Source: Diadema setosum
Taxonomy: Eukaryota; Echinodermata; Echinoidea; Diadematoida; Diadematidae
Length of the DNA stretch: 64,000 nt
Direction: 5' to 3'
Assembly (NCBI GenBank): GCA_033980235.1
Contig: CM067072.1
Coordinates: 27,806,192 to 27,870,191 of the forward strand
Every line of letters starts with the position of its first letter. The first letter of the stretch is position 1. The position numbers were made by a program, and so were the translations under genes. Shown in pieces: positions 1 to 11,856 of the stretch. Below the pieces are notes generated by a model. That model was not told the origin of the DNA. It ran no database searches and was given only the letters and a program-made list of their open reading frames with translations.

Positions 1-111
1 TACGGCAATAGTCCTCATCGGAGAAGTCGTAACAGTCATTGAAACCGTCGCAAGTCTTGTTGGCAGGGATGCACCGACCCGATAGACAGAGGAAGGAATC
101 TCCTGTGCAGG
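1..111 (-). CDS. LDL-receptor class A exon (partial) of CUB/LDLa gene
   Basis: Read on the minus strand this encodes one complete LDLa module with six cysteines in the usual spacing ([35 protein letters not shown]) and the acidic calcium site around [12 protein letters not shown]. Such modules bind Ca2+ and protein ligands outside the cell. A pyrimidine-rich tract followed by AG lies just above position 111, which makes an acceptor in phase 1. The upstream CUB exon ends in phase 1 with C, and joining gives a proline codon followed by CTGDSF. The exon continues beyond the left edge, so its end and the rest of the protein are unseen. Module and phase are seen directly; membership of the same gene as the CUB exon is inferred from strand, order and phase. 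Confidence 0.75.
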
Positions 112-498
112 CTACGTATGGACACAGAGAGAGAGATCTTAAAAGACTTACGTGAATGCTTGTAGAAAAGGAACATTGTGCAAATGTAAGTTTGCCAAGT
201 TATTACGATACCGATACGTTTCTTGTGCCCACATGACGTACTCCACACGATCTTCATAGACGATAGCTAATTTTGTCCTTCAATAGTTTGCTTTCAATTT
301 CTGGTGATGGTAACAATTTGAAAAGCCTAATTAGTCACCAGATGAGTAGACACCTTTCATTGAAAAGCAAATGAAAACCTTCACAGCTGTGTTTCTAATG
401 GAGATGACCCATTGGGGTGGAAGACCTTGATCAGAAAAGGTGGTTTCAATTGGATCTACAAGATCGGCACTGCTGGCTTGTTCTTATTGACTACTCAC

Positions 499-855
499 GT
501 TCTTGCGCCACAGCACTCAGATGGATCCGAAATCCAGTACTCGTCGTGGACACATCACTGGTGAACTCGATCCGAAGAGTTGGTCCCGGTGACGTCAGTT
601 CCGGTGGCCTCTCTGACCCGCTGAATATGCCGAGTTTTCCCTCGCCCGGCGTAAGCGGATCCAAACCGTAGCCGACTTCCACGAAGTCGTATCCGTACTC
701 CACACTAAAGTTGAGGAACCTGGCTCGGATGGCGAACCCGTCTGGAGCGACGATGAGGAAGACGATTTGCTCGTTGTTGCCGTAGTTGTTGGGGAAATTC
801 GGCGATTCTATAATGGTGGGACTTCCGTCTTCCAGATTGATGGAGTAGGTTTGTC
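499..855 (-). CDS. CUB-domain exon of CUB/LDLa gene
   Basis: A 357-nt exon (119 codons) coding for one CUB domain. It runs from SPNFPNNYGNNEQIVFLI through the calcium/acidic segment VEYGYDFVEVGYGLDP to LRIEFTSDVSTTSTGFRI. The acceptor CCCCTAG precedes position 855 and the donor GTGAGTAG starts at 498. Both boundaries are phase 1, the class that allows CUB modules to be shuffled. The domain contains no cysteine, so neither of the two classical CUB disulfides can form; cysteine-free CUB domains are, to my knowledge, common in echinoderm and amphioxus proteins. It follows the signal exon (1751-1862) and precedes an LDLa exon (1-111). CUB-LDLa order is found in secreted or single-pass receptors, but too little is visible to name a family. 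Confidence 0.82.
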
Positions 856-1750
856 CTAGGGGCGAAATCGATTGATAATGTAACATTGATTGACTGTGAA
901 GAAAATTAAGGACTGTACTATAAAAGCACAAGGGATTTTGTAAAAGTCTCATCAAGCTCCCTCAGATATGGTTTCATATTCTAAGGGGCGTCTGGATAGT
1001 ATTTACCTTAAAAAAGAACAACAAAGAAACACAAAATGATCAATCAATTCCCATGACTTATACTGACCTTGTGTTAGAAATTTGTAACAAACGACCGGTG
1101 GAAAATTCTTAAAAATTTTACAAAGGTCATGACTACATGTTTTTTTTTTTTCTTTTCTGCATTTCACTTCAGCATGTTGGTATTCGGTGAAGTTGTAACA
1201 GCTTTTAAACAATATGATCATTTCTGGCTATATAATCGTATTCTTTCATTATTGGAATATCTGCGCATAATAGTCAGGAGATGTGACAAGAATCCTGACT
1301 GTGCCAGGGACTTTGGACAGTGCGTACAGGAAGGTCTTATCTCCCTGGCGCTTACAACGTTAAGTTTTTCACTTCGGCCCCTTAGTTAGGCCCTTGATTA
1401 TTATTACTTTGGTGCAAATAGGCTCTCAAAGCATGCACAAAGGGTTAATTTCAAATTCTTTAACTCGGTCAATAAAGTTTTTATTTAAACATATTTAAAT
1501 CTATTGCTACATTATCTCGAACATGTGAGCTTAACCCTATGTCATCGTTCTTCAGTGTATCATGTTCTGGGTTTTTCAGAGTTTTGGTTTATTTGCTCAA
1601 CGACCGCAATAACTTAATTGAACATATCTGCACATCGCACAATCAGTTATGAACCACATAATGTGGAATTATATAAATTGTCTGCAATGCCTCTTAAAAA
1701 GGCAGAGTTCTTGAGACAAGAACGCCAACAGCAACGTAAAAGTGTCTCAC

Positions 1751-1862
1751 CTTCACCATGCTGTACTGTTGCCACTGATCTCTTTACATAGAGACCAGTA
1801 ATTGTTGCCATGACCACGAAGGCTCCCCAGAAAACGCCATTCCAGGTCATCTTGTTCCACAT
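1751..1862 (-). CDS. Signal-peptide exon of CUB/LDLa gene
   Basis: First coding exon. The ATG is at 1862, followed by MWNKMTWNGVFWGAFVVM and further hydrophobic residues to about residue 26, then KRS. This suits a signal peptide or an uncleaved signal anchor. The donor GAAG|GTGAGA ends the exon at 1751 in phase 1. Splicing over 895 bp to the phase-1 CUB exon keeps the frame and makes a glycine codon (HGE-G-QTYSIN). The sequence past the donor has no further domain signal, which supports splicing. The start is chosen because it is the only ATG that places the hydrophobic segment at the N-terminus. Promoter and 5' UTR above 1862 were not recognised. Confidence 0.65.
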
Positions 1863-2507
1863 CTAACACCCCTTCCGAGTCCTGTGGTAGAGAGGGAGAG
1901 AGTTTGATGTAGTAACCAATTCACCGGATTCATATATCTTCAAATATGTTACGAGAGTTGACAAGGGGAGGGGAGGGGGGAGTGGACGGGAACGAATCTA
2001 AGATTTGGTGCTTACTGACTTTTGTATGGATGTTAGATTCATCGGCTTCATAAATAGTTCATGGTACAAAAGATATCTGTCAAAAACAAAATCAAATTTG
2101 AAAGCATGTTTTTCATATTCAGCGTGACTACTTTCAGTGATGGGCGATCAGTGTCCCCGTTCTCATTGAGGCGTATTATATTTGAAAAAAAAACAGTACA
2201 TAGCACTTATTTTAGATGTTGTTGACAAATGATATCAACATAACACCTACTTTGTTAAACTTTGTCGCTTAGTCAAGGTCAGCGGCTACATCAAGGCACT
2301 TTCGTTTTTTCTACTTTTGCATGCTGCCATTCTGGTGTCAGTATGTGGCGGTTGGGATGGGGCCAAGTGACGATTGTTGACATCATTTTCTTTGTCCTTT
2401 CTTTTTAATACATACCTGACACAATGCTCAGTGCTCCACTTTATGAAAGCAGCTTCAGTATGTCAAGACGACTAGACATCCACATCATGTCGACGTGTTT
2501 AGATACG

Positions 2508-2758
2508 AAACTTACCATGCCGACTTGTCAACTTTGATAAATCGACATGGGGGATATAGGTTATCTCGCCAATCGGACTTCCCTTGGTAAACCATGCTAA
2601 CAGTGTTTGTCGACATACCGACATGAATTACATTGCCAAGTCTACTTTCCAGAAAGTCCACATGACGACATGCTCTTTTTAGGAAACTGACTGGGCGAGA
2701 TAATCAATGTCGCTAATTTGACTTATCAACGTTTATATCCGTCGACATGGTAAGTTAC
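2508..2758. mobile_element. Foldback element of GTCGACATG-type motifs
   Basis: Imperfect inverted repeat: AAACTTACCATG and GGTTATCTCGCC on the left answer GGCGAGATAA and CATGGTAAGTTAC on the right. The loop repeats the motif CGACATG in both orientations. There is no coding frame. It belongs to the motif-array class described in the findings. Confidence 0.5.
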
Positions 2759-2784
2759 ATGGGCCTGTCGATGTGATATGTATA

Positions 2785-3476
2785 TGTGACCCTGCACCTC
2801 AAAACAAACAAAAAGTCGCCAGACATGAATTTTTATTTAAGACCTTATTCTGAAAGAGCAGACTTTAAGCTTTAAAATGATGTATGACTCAAATCAAATG
2901 GACTCTCCTAAACCTATCTAAATATTGGAAAGAAAGCACAAACTCAGGAAAAGTGTGAACTGAGCAAAGAGGCTCTGAAGTACAGTGTCTATTCAAGCGC
3001 TTAATCTTTACCAAACCATGCTGGCTGTGCGATGAATGGGACAAAAAACAGGAAGTAAACCACCAGAGTAACAACAATGAAGAGATTATCAGATTAAACT
3101 GAAATTAAGCATGCCTCATTAACACATTCTGTCCATAATTAATATTAACTTTCAAAGCAGTAGCACTATCCTTTCAAAAGTTATTAGAGTTGAAAGTGAA
3201 GAGTGTAGACAAGGTTTTTCAGAAATGAAAAAGGGATTCTAAAGACACACCTAATCACACTATTCTACCAAAAATGTTTGAGATAAACTGCTTAAAAAAC
3301 ACACTTTCCTGCCCGTGTTATGATATCAAATTTTAGCATAATGTAAAAGAAGACCCGCTCTTTCAGAAAATATGAAAAAGTCAAGTTCGGCTAGGTTGAC
3401 CCATTTCACTTATTTTCAGTCCTCACGCAAAATCAGTGTGTGCGACTTTATGTTCGTTTTGAGGTGCATGGTCACA
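2785..3476. mobile_element. 692-bp non-autonomous TIR element, copy 1
   Basis: The ends are TGTGACCCTGCACCTCAAAA and, inverted, TGTGACCATGCACCTCAAAA, continuing into (C)AAACAAAAAGTCGC-like sequence. The interior is non-coding. A second copy of nearly the same length lies at 4094-4783 and aligns along its whole length. Flanks read TA on both sides, so a TA target duplication is possible but not proven. It is a non-autonomous DNA transposon of undetermined superfamily. Confidence 0.75.
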
Positions 3477-3678
3477 TATTATTAAAGTCGACTGACAAGA
3501 TGAAGTATGAAGTCAAGTAGATTGGCAGTAAATGCATCATTTACCATTTGCAGATGAAGCAAAAACTAAGCTTTAGTGCTTCAAAGTAGTTACGAAATGT
3601 GCGTCAGGGATAGAAACAACTACTGTAAAAATGTTTATCAATATAATCAATGTTAAGCACTGAAACACATAATAATTC

Positions 3679-3753
3679 GTCGGCCTCATGCCAAAAGGGC
3701 CCTAACACTGTACAAAGTCTATGGTGTTATGGACCTTTTGGCATGAGGCCGAC
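3679..3753. repeat. 75-bp hairpin repeat
   Basis: Arms of about 30 nt (GTCGGCCTCATGCCAAAAGG and its complement, with a few mismatches) surround a short loop. It lies between the two 690-bp elements. It is probably a very small palindromic MITE; no gene is involved. Confidence 0.6.
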
Positions 3754-4068
3754 TATATGTGAACAATAGCTATACACGTGTAGAATAAACCGTCTTTAGT
3801 CATGGTTTATTGAAAAAATAGTGATATCTCCTAATTATTTTAGACTTTATTGCAATTTTTTTCTATATTGTAGCATGTTTTGTGATACAACTGACATACA
3901 CATAGGCCTATGCATCAAATGTGATTACTCGAACATTTTTTTTGTTATTATGAATAAATCACTGCTCCCAATGGTAAATAGTAGGCCCTACCTATAGATG
4001 CTTCTGTAGTGAAAACCGTGTTCTGTAGTGAAGAACCCTTCTTCATTGGGACAGTCTAGTGCACAAGC

Positions 4069-4912
4069 GGCCCGTTTCAGAAAAGTTACCATTTGTGACC
4101 CTGCACCACAAAACAAACAAAAAGTCGCCAGACATGGATTTTTAGTTAAGGGCATATTCTGAAAGAGCAGACTCTAAGCTTTAAAATGATGTATAACTCA
4201 ATTCAAATGGACTCCCCAAATTACCAAAATACTGAAAAGAAAGCACACATTCTGGAAAAATGTGAACTGAGAAAAGAGGCTTTGAAGTACTTGGTCTATT
4301 CAAGCGCTTAATCTTTACCAAGCCGTGCTAGCAGTGCCATGAGAGGGACAAAACACAGGATGTAAACCACTGGAGCAACAGCAATGAAGGGATTATTAGA
4401 TTAAGCTGAAATTAAGCATGTTCTATAAGCACATGCTGCCCATGATTAATGCTAGCTTGCAAAGCAGTAGCGTCATCCTTTCAAAAGTTATTAGACTTGA
4501 AAGTGAAGAGTGTGCAAAGGATTTCAAGACATGAAAAGCGGCCTCTGAGTCACACCTGATCATTCTACTCTTTCCTCAAAAGGGGTTGTAGAAAAACTGC
4601 TAAAAACACACTTTCCAATTCATGTTAAGATACCAAACTGCAGAGTAATGTAGAAGAAGGATAGCTCTTTCAGAAAATATGAAAAACTCAAGATTGACTT
4701 GGTTGAACCATTTCACCTTTTTTGAGCCCTCACTTAAAATCAAGGGGTGCGACTTTTTGTTTGTTTTGTGGTGCATGGTCACATTTGACTTTGACATCCA
4801 ATGGTAGCTTCCATGGAATTCTTGATTTTGATTGGCTGTTGAGTAGTGTTGCCATGGTAGTTACCATTGGATGGCAAAGTTACCGCAATAATTACTTTTA
4901 TGCAACAGGCCC
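4069..4912. mobile_element. Foldback element hosting a nested insertion
   Basis: The outer ends are GGCCCGTTTCAGAAAAGTT and, inverted, GGCCTGTTGCATAAAAGT. The right half contains CCAATGGTAG...CCATGG answered by CCATGGTAGTTACCATTGG. The 690-bp element at 4094-4783 interrupts the left arm shortly after its start, so this element is the older of the two. No coding content. Confidence 0.55.
4094..4783. mobile_element. 690-bp non-autonomous TIR element, copy 2 (nested)
   Basis: Second copy of the element at 2785-3476, with ends TGTGACCCTGCACCACAAAA and the inverted TGTGACCATGCACCACAAAA. It is inserted in the left arm of a foldback element. CATTTG occurs immediately outside both ends if the element is taken to start at TGACC, which could be a target duplication. 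Copy 1 does not show the same pattern. Confidence 0.75.
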
Positions 4913-6488
4913 AAGGACATGCGCAATCTCATCTTCCTTTCTTTCCTCACACCTCTTTCTCTATCTCTTTCTGTCTCTCGCTACATTTGTACATACGCGT
5001 ATGGTATGATATTAATTGTCTGTAGACAAATAAAGAAAAATGAAGATTTTATATATTCTTATTAAAAGTTCTTTTCCTGCGTGTGTTGCAAGCAAAATGG
5101 TCAGAAAGCAATACGAAAATATTAAATATTCTTAATAATTTTTCCATAGCTCAAGGACGATCCCCACGCGACTTTTGTGTTTGAGGACACCTCTGCCTGA
5201 GACAGATATCTAAAAATTCACTGTTATATATCTAATCTTTATTTACAGAGGCGAGCTCCCCAGAAAAGGTCGGAAAACAGACCAATCGCCACACACAGAC
5301 ACAACAACGCACAGACCAGGTTGTATACTAGAGTTGTGGTATTTACAGATGCACTGACCCGATGGATATCCAGGCCCTTGCGCATTGGTGAGAAGAGAGT
5401 ATTGTTATCGGTCAGGGTTGGACTTTTTTTTCTGGCAAAACTGTTGAAAGTCAATGGCAATGATAACAGAGATACATCAATTTGTCCGTTCCCAGGCCAG
5501 TTATTCCCCCCCCCCCCAAAAAAAAAAAATAATAATAATCAACAACAAACAAATCCATAGGTGAATTAAATGCCTTCTTTTACAAAGTCCTAGCTCCGTT
5601 ATGAATGCGAAGAGTGCGAAGGGTACGAATAGGTTGTCCTGCCTTTCTATTTGGAATAAGACAGGTCATGTGTACATTGATACTAATGGACTGTATTTTG
5701 TCTCGGCTTGTAAGGCAGTTCACTCGTTTTAAAAGTGATTCAATGTGTAAGCTTGCCCGAGATAACAATTGATAAAATTCATGTACAAACGAAGAATGAC
5801 ATTACGTAGACCAGGTGACAAGAATGGTCCGTCAACTTGGGAAGCATTCATTTTTTTATTGTTTTTGGCATGCTTTTTCTGTTACTCTTGCCAAAATATC
5901 AGCCTGCTGTCAGGTAGGTGTGCTGGCAGGCAACATTTACAAGGTTAGCATGAATAATCAATGCAGCTCAGATGCCCAAACCATCATGCCTGTTGGGTTA
6001 AAAAAAAAAAAATCTGATCATGCGCAAGGTGGAACAATCTTGAAAGCAATATTGCATCGGCGCATTTAAGGAAATGTATTAACTGATGTCAACTTTTCAC
6101 CTCAATATTTACATTACTTTCAGAAAACAGTCTTTTCAGCTCTAAATACAGCTTTGCTGACGATTCACTCATCAGATCACACCATGACGTGAGAATACTT
6201 TTTTTTTCGTTATAATTGATACAGTGATTGCGAATTCGGTAAAATATCCCGATGATTATATAAAATGAAGTATTATTAGGTCTTTAGAGACATTTTATTT
6301 ACAGTTCAGAAAAGCTTACTTATGGAAATTAGATGTTGATGTCAATCAATCGATTCCCTCTTTGAGAGAAGAGGTTCAGGTAAATTTTTATGTGTTATAA
6401 TTGATTCTCAGCTGATACAGAACGAACGTAATTTGAATCTTCTTCGCAATCTCCCAGTTTTAATCAAACTTCTTTTTTAAACCTGTAA
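4913..6488. other. Gene-free stretch
   Basis: Simple C- and A-rich runs near 5507-5545 and otherwise unremarkable AT-rich DNA. A short minus-strand frame near 5239-5460 has a hydrophobic stretch but no splice or family support. No gene is called. Confidence 0.5.
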
Positions 6489-8340
6489 ATAAAAAAAGAG
6501 ATTATTGATTTTGTTTTAGCTTTGAAAGATGGAAAGGCTCCAGGGTATGATCAAGTTAAGTCTCTGGTAGTTAAGAGAGTAATTCATATAATATGTATAC
6601 CTTTGTGTTCAATTTTTAACCTCTGCCTTGAAACAGGCCAAATACCAAAGAAATTAAAGTTAGCAAAGGTTATTCCAATTCATAAGAAAGGACCAGTTGA
6701 TGTGTTTTCAAATTACAGGCCCATTTCATTATTACCCTTGTTTTCTAAAATATTTGAAAAGTGTTTGTATGTTAGATTACAAGGTCACCTAGATAAACAT
6801 GGAATTTTGTATAAAAAGCAGTTTAGATTTAGAGCTAAACATTCTTCATCTCATGTTTTGTTGGATTTTTTGTTGAATTCATCAAAAACAATAGAGAATA
6901 AAGAAATAATAGTTGGGATCTTTCTGGATTTTAAAAAAGCATTTGATTCTATTAATCATGAAATATTATTGGATAAATTATGTTTTTATGGGATCTGTGG
7001 AGTAACACTTGAATTGTTCCGTAATTATTTGTTTGATAGAAAACAGTTTACTGTATTTTCTGATCATAATTCTTTAAATGAAAAAGTTGTGTGTGGAGAA
7101 CCTCAAGGGCAATATTAGGTCCCTTTTTGTTTTTGCTATTTATTAATGATTTATCAAATATTTCCAGTGTCATGAATGTACTGTTGTTTGCTGATGATAC
7201 TAATTTATTTTTTAAACATGAGAATGTAGAATGTTTGGCTAAAATGATTAACATGGAACTGTGTAAAGTTAGTAATTGGGTAAGTGCAAATAAGTTACAA
7301 TTGAATTATGAAAAGACGCATATGATGATTTTTAACTCTCGTAAGAAACATATAAGTACATTGAAGGTATTTATTGAAGGCCATGTAATAACAAATGTAA
7401 AGACAACTAAATTTTTAGGTATTAGTATTGACTGTGATCTAAAATGGAAGACACATGTGAATGAAATATTGTTAAAAATATATAATATTATTGGAGTTAT
7501 GAGTAAATTAAAAACGTGTTTGCCAAAATGTATTCTTTTAACCATTTATAATTCATTAATCCTTCCTCATTTGTTAGTTTGGGGTGCTTGTAGTAAGTAT
7601 TTATGGCATCGTATTTTCCTACTGCAGAAAAGAGCGGTACGTATCATTTCAAAGTCTTCATATGATAGCCATACAAAGCCATTGTTTTATGAATTGAATA
7701 TACTGCAGTATTTTTACTTTATGATTATCAAGTGATTTGTTTTATGCATTCATATACTAATGATAGGTTACCAGAATTATTTGATAATTTGTTTGTGCGA
7801 AATAGGTCAATTCACAATTATAATACAAGAAGTGCAAATGATTTTCGTGTGCAATACGGAAGGTTCTCGTTTACAAACTCTAATATCATATGCAGAGCAC
7901 CAGAATTATGGAATATGTTACCTTAAAATATAAAACGATGCAGTGCTGTTAAAAATTTTAAACTAGAGTTGAAAAAATATTTATGACAAAAGTTTATATC
8001 AGATAATTAGCTTCTTTTTTTCAAATCAGGCTGAGTTATTGTGATATATGTGTGTGTGTGCGCGCGTATGTACGAATGTCTCAATGTTCTTGATATGCAT
8101 GTCAATGACAACTTATACTTTATAATATGATTGTTGTTGGAGCTTCAAGTTATAAGTTATTTTATTACTTTCTGGAGATCCATCCATTTGCCATTCATAT
8201 TGTCTTTATCTTTTTTGCAATTGTCTATATGTAATTTGTACTTTTACTTGTGTGTTAATGCTAAGTATCATGTCTTTTGTTCTTGTTCATGTTGTTCACG
8301 TTGACATGGAAATGGAAAATAAATTCAATTCAAATTCATT
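6489..8340 (+). mobile_element. Broken jockey/CR1-type LINE, RT domain and 3' end
   Basis: 5'-truncated non-LTR retrotransposon. Reverse-transcriptase motifs appear in order: KDGKAPGYDQV, FSNYRPISLLP, FLDFKKAFDSINHEIL, GEPQG...LGPFLFLLFINDL, LLFADDTNLF and FLGISIDCDLKWKTHV, then the usual C-terminal half with QKRAVRII and ELWNMLP. Reading the family pattern needs three jumps: a one-base loss near 7110 inside the PQGS motif, a frameshift near 7715, and a TAA at 7924 where glutamine is expected (the frame then runs to TGA at 7984). The 3' UTR ends in AATAAATTCAATTCAAATTC, a degenerate pentamer tail. The copy is dead and lacks ORF1 and the endonuclease. Confidence 0.85.
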
Positions 8341-8977
8341 TCAATCTCGGTATACTTTTCGAGCCAAAATATCTTCATTTGAACACATCCCAGCTCATTC
8401 TTCTCTCTTTATCCCCAGTTTTTGTGATTACCTAACATATTGCACCCATTGTGTGAGAACACTGTAGTTAAGAATGAATTATTGCTAATGCGGCACGTAT
8501 TAATTATAAATTCCTCTTATTTGTCTCACACGGAGCCCCTAGTTTGCCGCTTGAACATCTTAAAGCTCCAAGATGGTTTATTTTTACGCATAGTACTACG
8601 ATATAGGCATATTCATGCAGATATACAAGTACACTAGAAATCAACTTTCCTCACTGCGTCTCATTTATTTCACTTCAACTCGAATATCCACACATATCCA
8701 CTTCTTTCTATCGCCTCTCTTACTACAAAATCATTACAGTCCGAAATCAATCAAAGATCACAAAGCCCGACGTCCGAAAAAGAAGGAAAAAAAAACTTTT
8801 TCCGATCATCTCTTATCTCCTTGGGGACACATCTAACAAATAGTCGTTTATTCAAATTTTTACTGTGCTAACAGCCAATACCACTGTATTCTATCACTCC
8901 TCAACGGTAATAGAAATGTTATCTGGTTATCTAACACCTGTCTTCATCTTGTTTCTCTGAAAGGAAATCTGGCATGG

Positions 8978-9146
8978 GGTCCGTTCCATCAAGTTATATC
9001 AAAAACGTCTTTACATAAATCTCAGAATGGCCAAAGTCGCTCAAATCTACATATGTATAGAAGTAAAATTCATTTAATGAAGTCTCTCATAAGTGTGTGT
9101 GCCTTATGAGCGAAAAGTCTCTCTCAAGACTTTCATGAAACGGACC
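8978..9146. mobile_element. Short MITE with GGTCCGTTYCAT ends
   Basis: The left end GGTCCGTTCCATCAAG and the inverted right end GGTCCGTTTCATGAAAG enclose about 170 bp without coding capacity. The ends resemble those of the foldback at 4069-4912 (GGCCCGTTTCAG), so the two may be related. Confidence 0.6.
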
Positions 9147-9496
9147 TGTGGACATACTTTCCACCAATCAGTAGGGCTTTAGGTAAAATGTAGAAAGGTA
9201 ATCAAATATGAACAACAAATACAAATTTGAAATGAGATTGTCAAAATAAAACAAAAATTATAGAAGAGGTTAAAAGGCACGTGAATGCTAAATGTCATTC
9301 TTTTTATTCAAACTAGATTAGGAAAAAACAAAAATATGACATCCCAATTAAGTTTACCTTCCCTCCTGCGATTGCTGATTTTTTTTTCCTATCGTTATAT
9401 CTTCTTTGAAATCGTGTCACATTAATCATATTCACATGAAGTAAGCATGTCAAGCCGTATTATGTTCCCATACGAAATGACTTGTCGGAATGTAAT

Positions 9497-9554
<58 letters not shown>

Positions 9555-9557
9555 GTG

Positions 9558-9647
<90 letters not shown>
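9497..9647. repeat. (AT)n microsatellite
   Basis: About 150 bp of nearly pure AT dinucleotides with a few TAC or GT interruptions. Confidence 0.95.
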
Positions 9648-9648
<1 letters not shown>

Positions 9649-11260
9649 GACCATCATCTCTCAATAAAATATAACACCCTGCATGTGTTCTCCTTTCTCT
9701 ATATATTTGAACCCATTCCTTTCCTCTTGAAATTAAACTCCTTCATTGGAACAGAGTTGGTGGTTAAAGTAATGTTTGAAATCACGAAAATGGGTTTGTT
9801 GTTCTTATTGCTGCTCTCTTTGTATGTGTGTGCTTGTGGGTGTGCATATGTGCATACGAAAATTCTTAAAGCGTTGCTCGAAATTGGTTCTTTTGCTGCG
9901 GAAATCCTGAACTTGTAAATCTTCACCATCGAATTTCGTTGAATATCATACGTTGGAAAACGAATACAATACAGAGCCTGCTAAATCCATTCCCTTTTCT
10001 TTCACACTTGATTGTCCCAGACCCTTTTTTAAGAATAAAAAAAAAAAAACTTTATATGAAAAAAAAAAATCCACAGCACTGTATGATCACCAGCTCAATA
10101 ATCACTAGTAACGAACAAACGCACTCTAGAACAAGTAACTAAAAAGAAAATACTACACCGAACATGAAAACTCACCAGAATCAGAAAATTCAACTTTCGC
10201 TGTTGACTTCTTCCACCACGTACCACAGAATGAAACACACGGACAAGAAAAAATTGAATAGTATGGACGAAGGTCTGTTATCTCATATCACGCCACCTTT
10301 TACATCCTCCACAACAATAGCTAAGAAGACATAAATAACAATAAGCCTGCTTTAAGACTGATTTATACAAAAAATAATTATATATGTTTTTCTCTATGGG
10401 GGAGGGAAAATGATCATTCATTATCAAAGGTGATCTCCTTGACCCAGGTCACGTTTAACAACAGGGATTTTTCTTTTTTTTTTATGAATAGCTTTGCAGT
10501 CGTCGCTTGATGAGGCGCCGGACCAGACACTTTCTTCAGCCTCTAATTTGTAATAATTATAATAGTCTCGTTTGCCCAGGGTAGCCTCTGCAGTCCTAAC
10601 CCCGTATCGCGAATTCATCTGACAATATTATTATCAAAATACACCATTGTCAGCACCTTTATTGTACCTCGGAAGGTTTAATGAATTGATGAACCACCCT
10701 TTCTGTATGGATCAGTGCTCATGGAAGGATTCTAAACTATCGTCTCCTGGTTAACCCTTACTATGACTTGAGCTTTGGACTATACGTACAACGCTCTGAG
10801 GGATTTCTCTGCCACGTGACAATCACAGCATACGAAGGAATAAAGTCTAAGAGCTATAATCCTCTTTGCGTTCCCAACAGGAAAGGACAGTGCCCCACAC
10901 TGTGCTTACTATTATATTCACATAGTCAGATGGTCGACTATATGAAAACGCTCGAATTTAACATTATGAAGAGGAATTCAAACCGTGATTTGGTTTTGCC
11001 AAGAGAATTCACTTAGAAATATTGTGTTTCAAACTATTAATTAATGCGCAATTTGAAAGAGCAACAATATGGAGAGATTTTATACTGTGTTCGCAACTGT
11101 TCACAACTGTGCTTCACATTGGGACACTGTGTTTCTTCCAGCAGTGGTGGCGCTCTGAGCCTCTGACCTATTCTCTATTATATAGACTGGTATAGGGAGA
11201 CACGCGGAGTTGAAGGGTAGCAAAAGACCCGTTTACTGCAGGACATTATTCAAATTTAAA

Positions 11261-11262
<2 letters not shown>
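9648..11262. other. Gene-free stretch
   Basis: AT-rich sequence with poly-A runs. The segment 10430-10620 looks repeat-derived (minus frame with AEATLGKRDYYNYY) but I cannot place it in a family. No exon boundaries or domains were recognised. Confidence 0.4.

Positions 11263-11291
<29 letters not shown>
11263..11291. repeat. (AT)n microsatellite
   Basis: Pure AT dinucleotides over about 29 bp. Confidence 0.9.
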
Positions 11292-11294
<3 letters not shown>

Positions 11295-11381
11295 CCTCAT
11301 TTGAGGTATTTTATTTTCTCTAAAGCTTCACATGTTCACATTTATATCATAAAATACACTGTACACGCAACATAATAAATT

Positions 11382-11580
11382 CAGTTCAATTCAATTCAAT
11401 TCAATTTAATTTTATGAGGCCCAAAATAGATCAAGTACAAAACAAGTACATGTACAAAGGTACATTATGCACACAATAAAAACAAAAACAATGCATATAT
11501 AAACATGTTCATGTTAACGGAATTCATGCCGGGACCCCTTTGAAGCATCTAGTGCTTGTTGTTTGGGCCCAAAACAAGAT
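11382..11580 (-). mobile_element. LINE 3' end with pentamer tail (minus)
   Basis: A (TTCAA)n run at 11382-11406 is followed by TTAATTTTATGAGGCCC and AT-rich sequence. Read on the minus strand this is a LINE 3' UTR ending in repeated TTGAA, as in the other LINEs of the window. No protein portion is present. Confidence 0.5.
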
Positions 11581-11856
11581 TATACACTTTACACACACCA
11601 TGTTTTTATCACTCACGCAGCACACACCCAACACACACGTTCAATAGCAATGTCAGATATTGAGTAACAAGCAATCTAAAATATTAGTAACGAAGATATT
11701 ACTGTGGAAATAAATACTTGGTAATAAATGTGACATGCTTGGTAATCTTAGGAAAATTTGTTCCCGAAAAGAAATCCGTGATGTCTATATCTCGAATATT
11801 ATGAAAGTAACATGTCATTTGTACCAAAGCTAAGAGAATTTATTAGTTAAATTATT

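Noticed and set aside
5239..5460. Minus-strand frame with a hydrophobic C-terminus
   Set aside because: No domain, no convincing splice sites and no conservation within the window; a slight likeness to the LDLa exon (ATCGGGTC) is too short.
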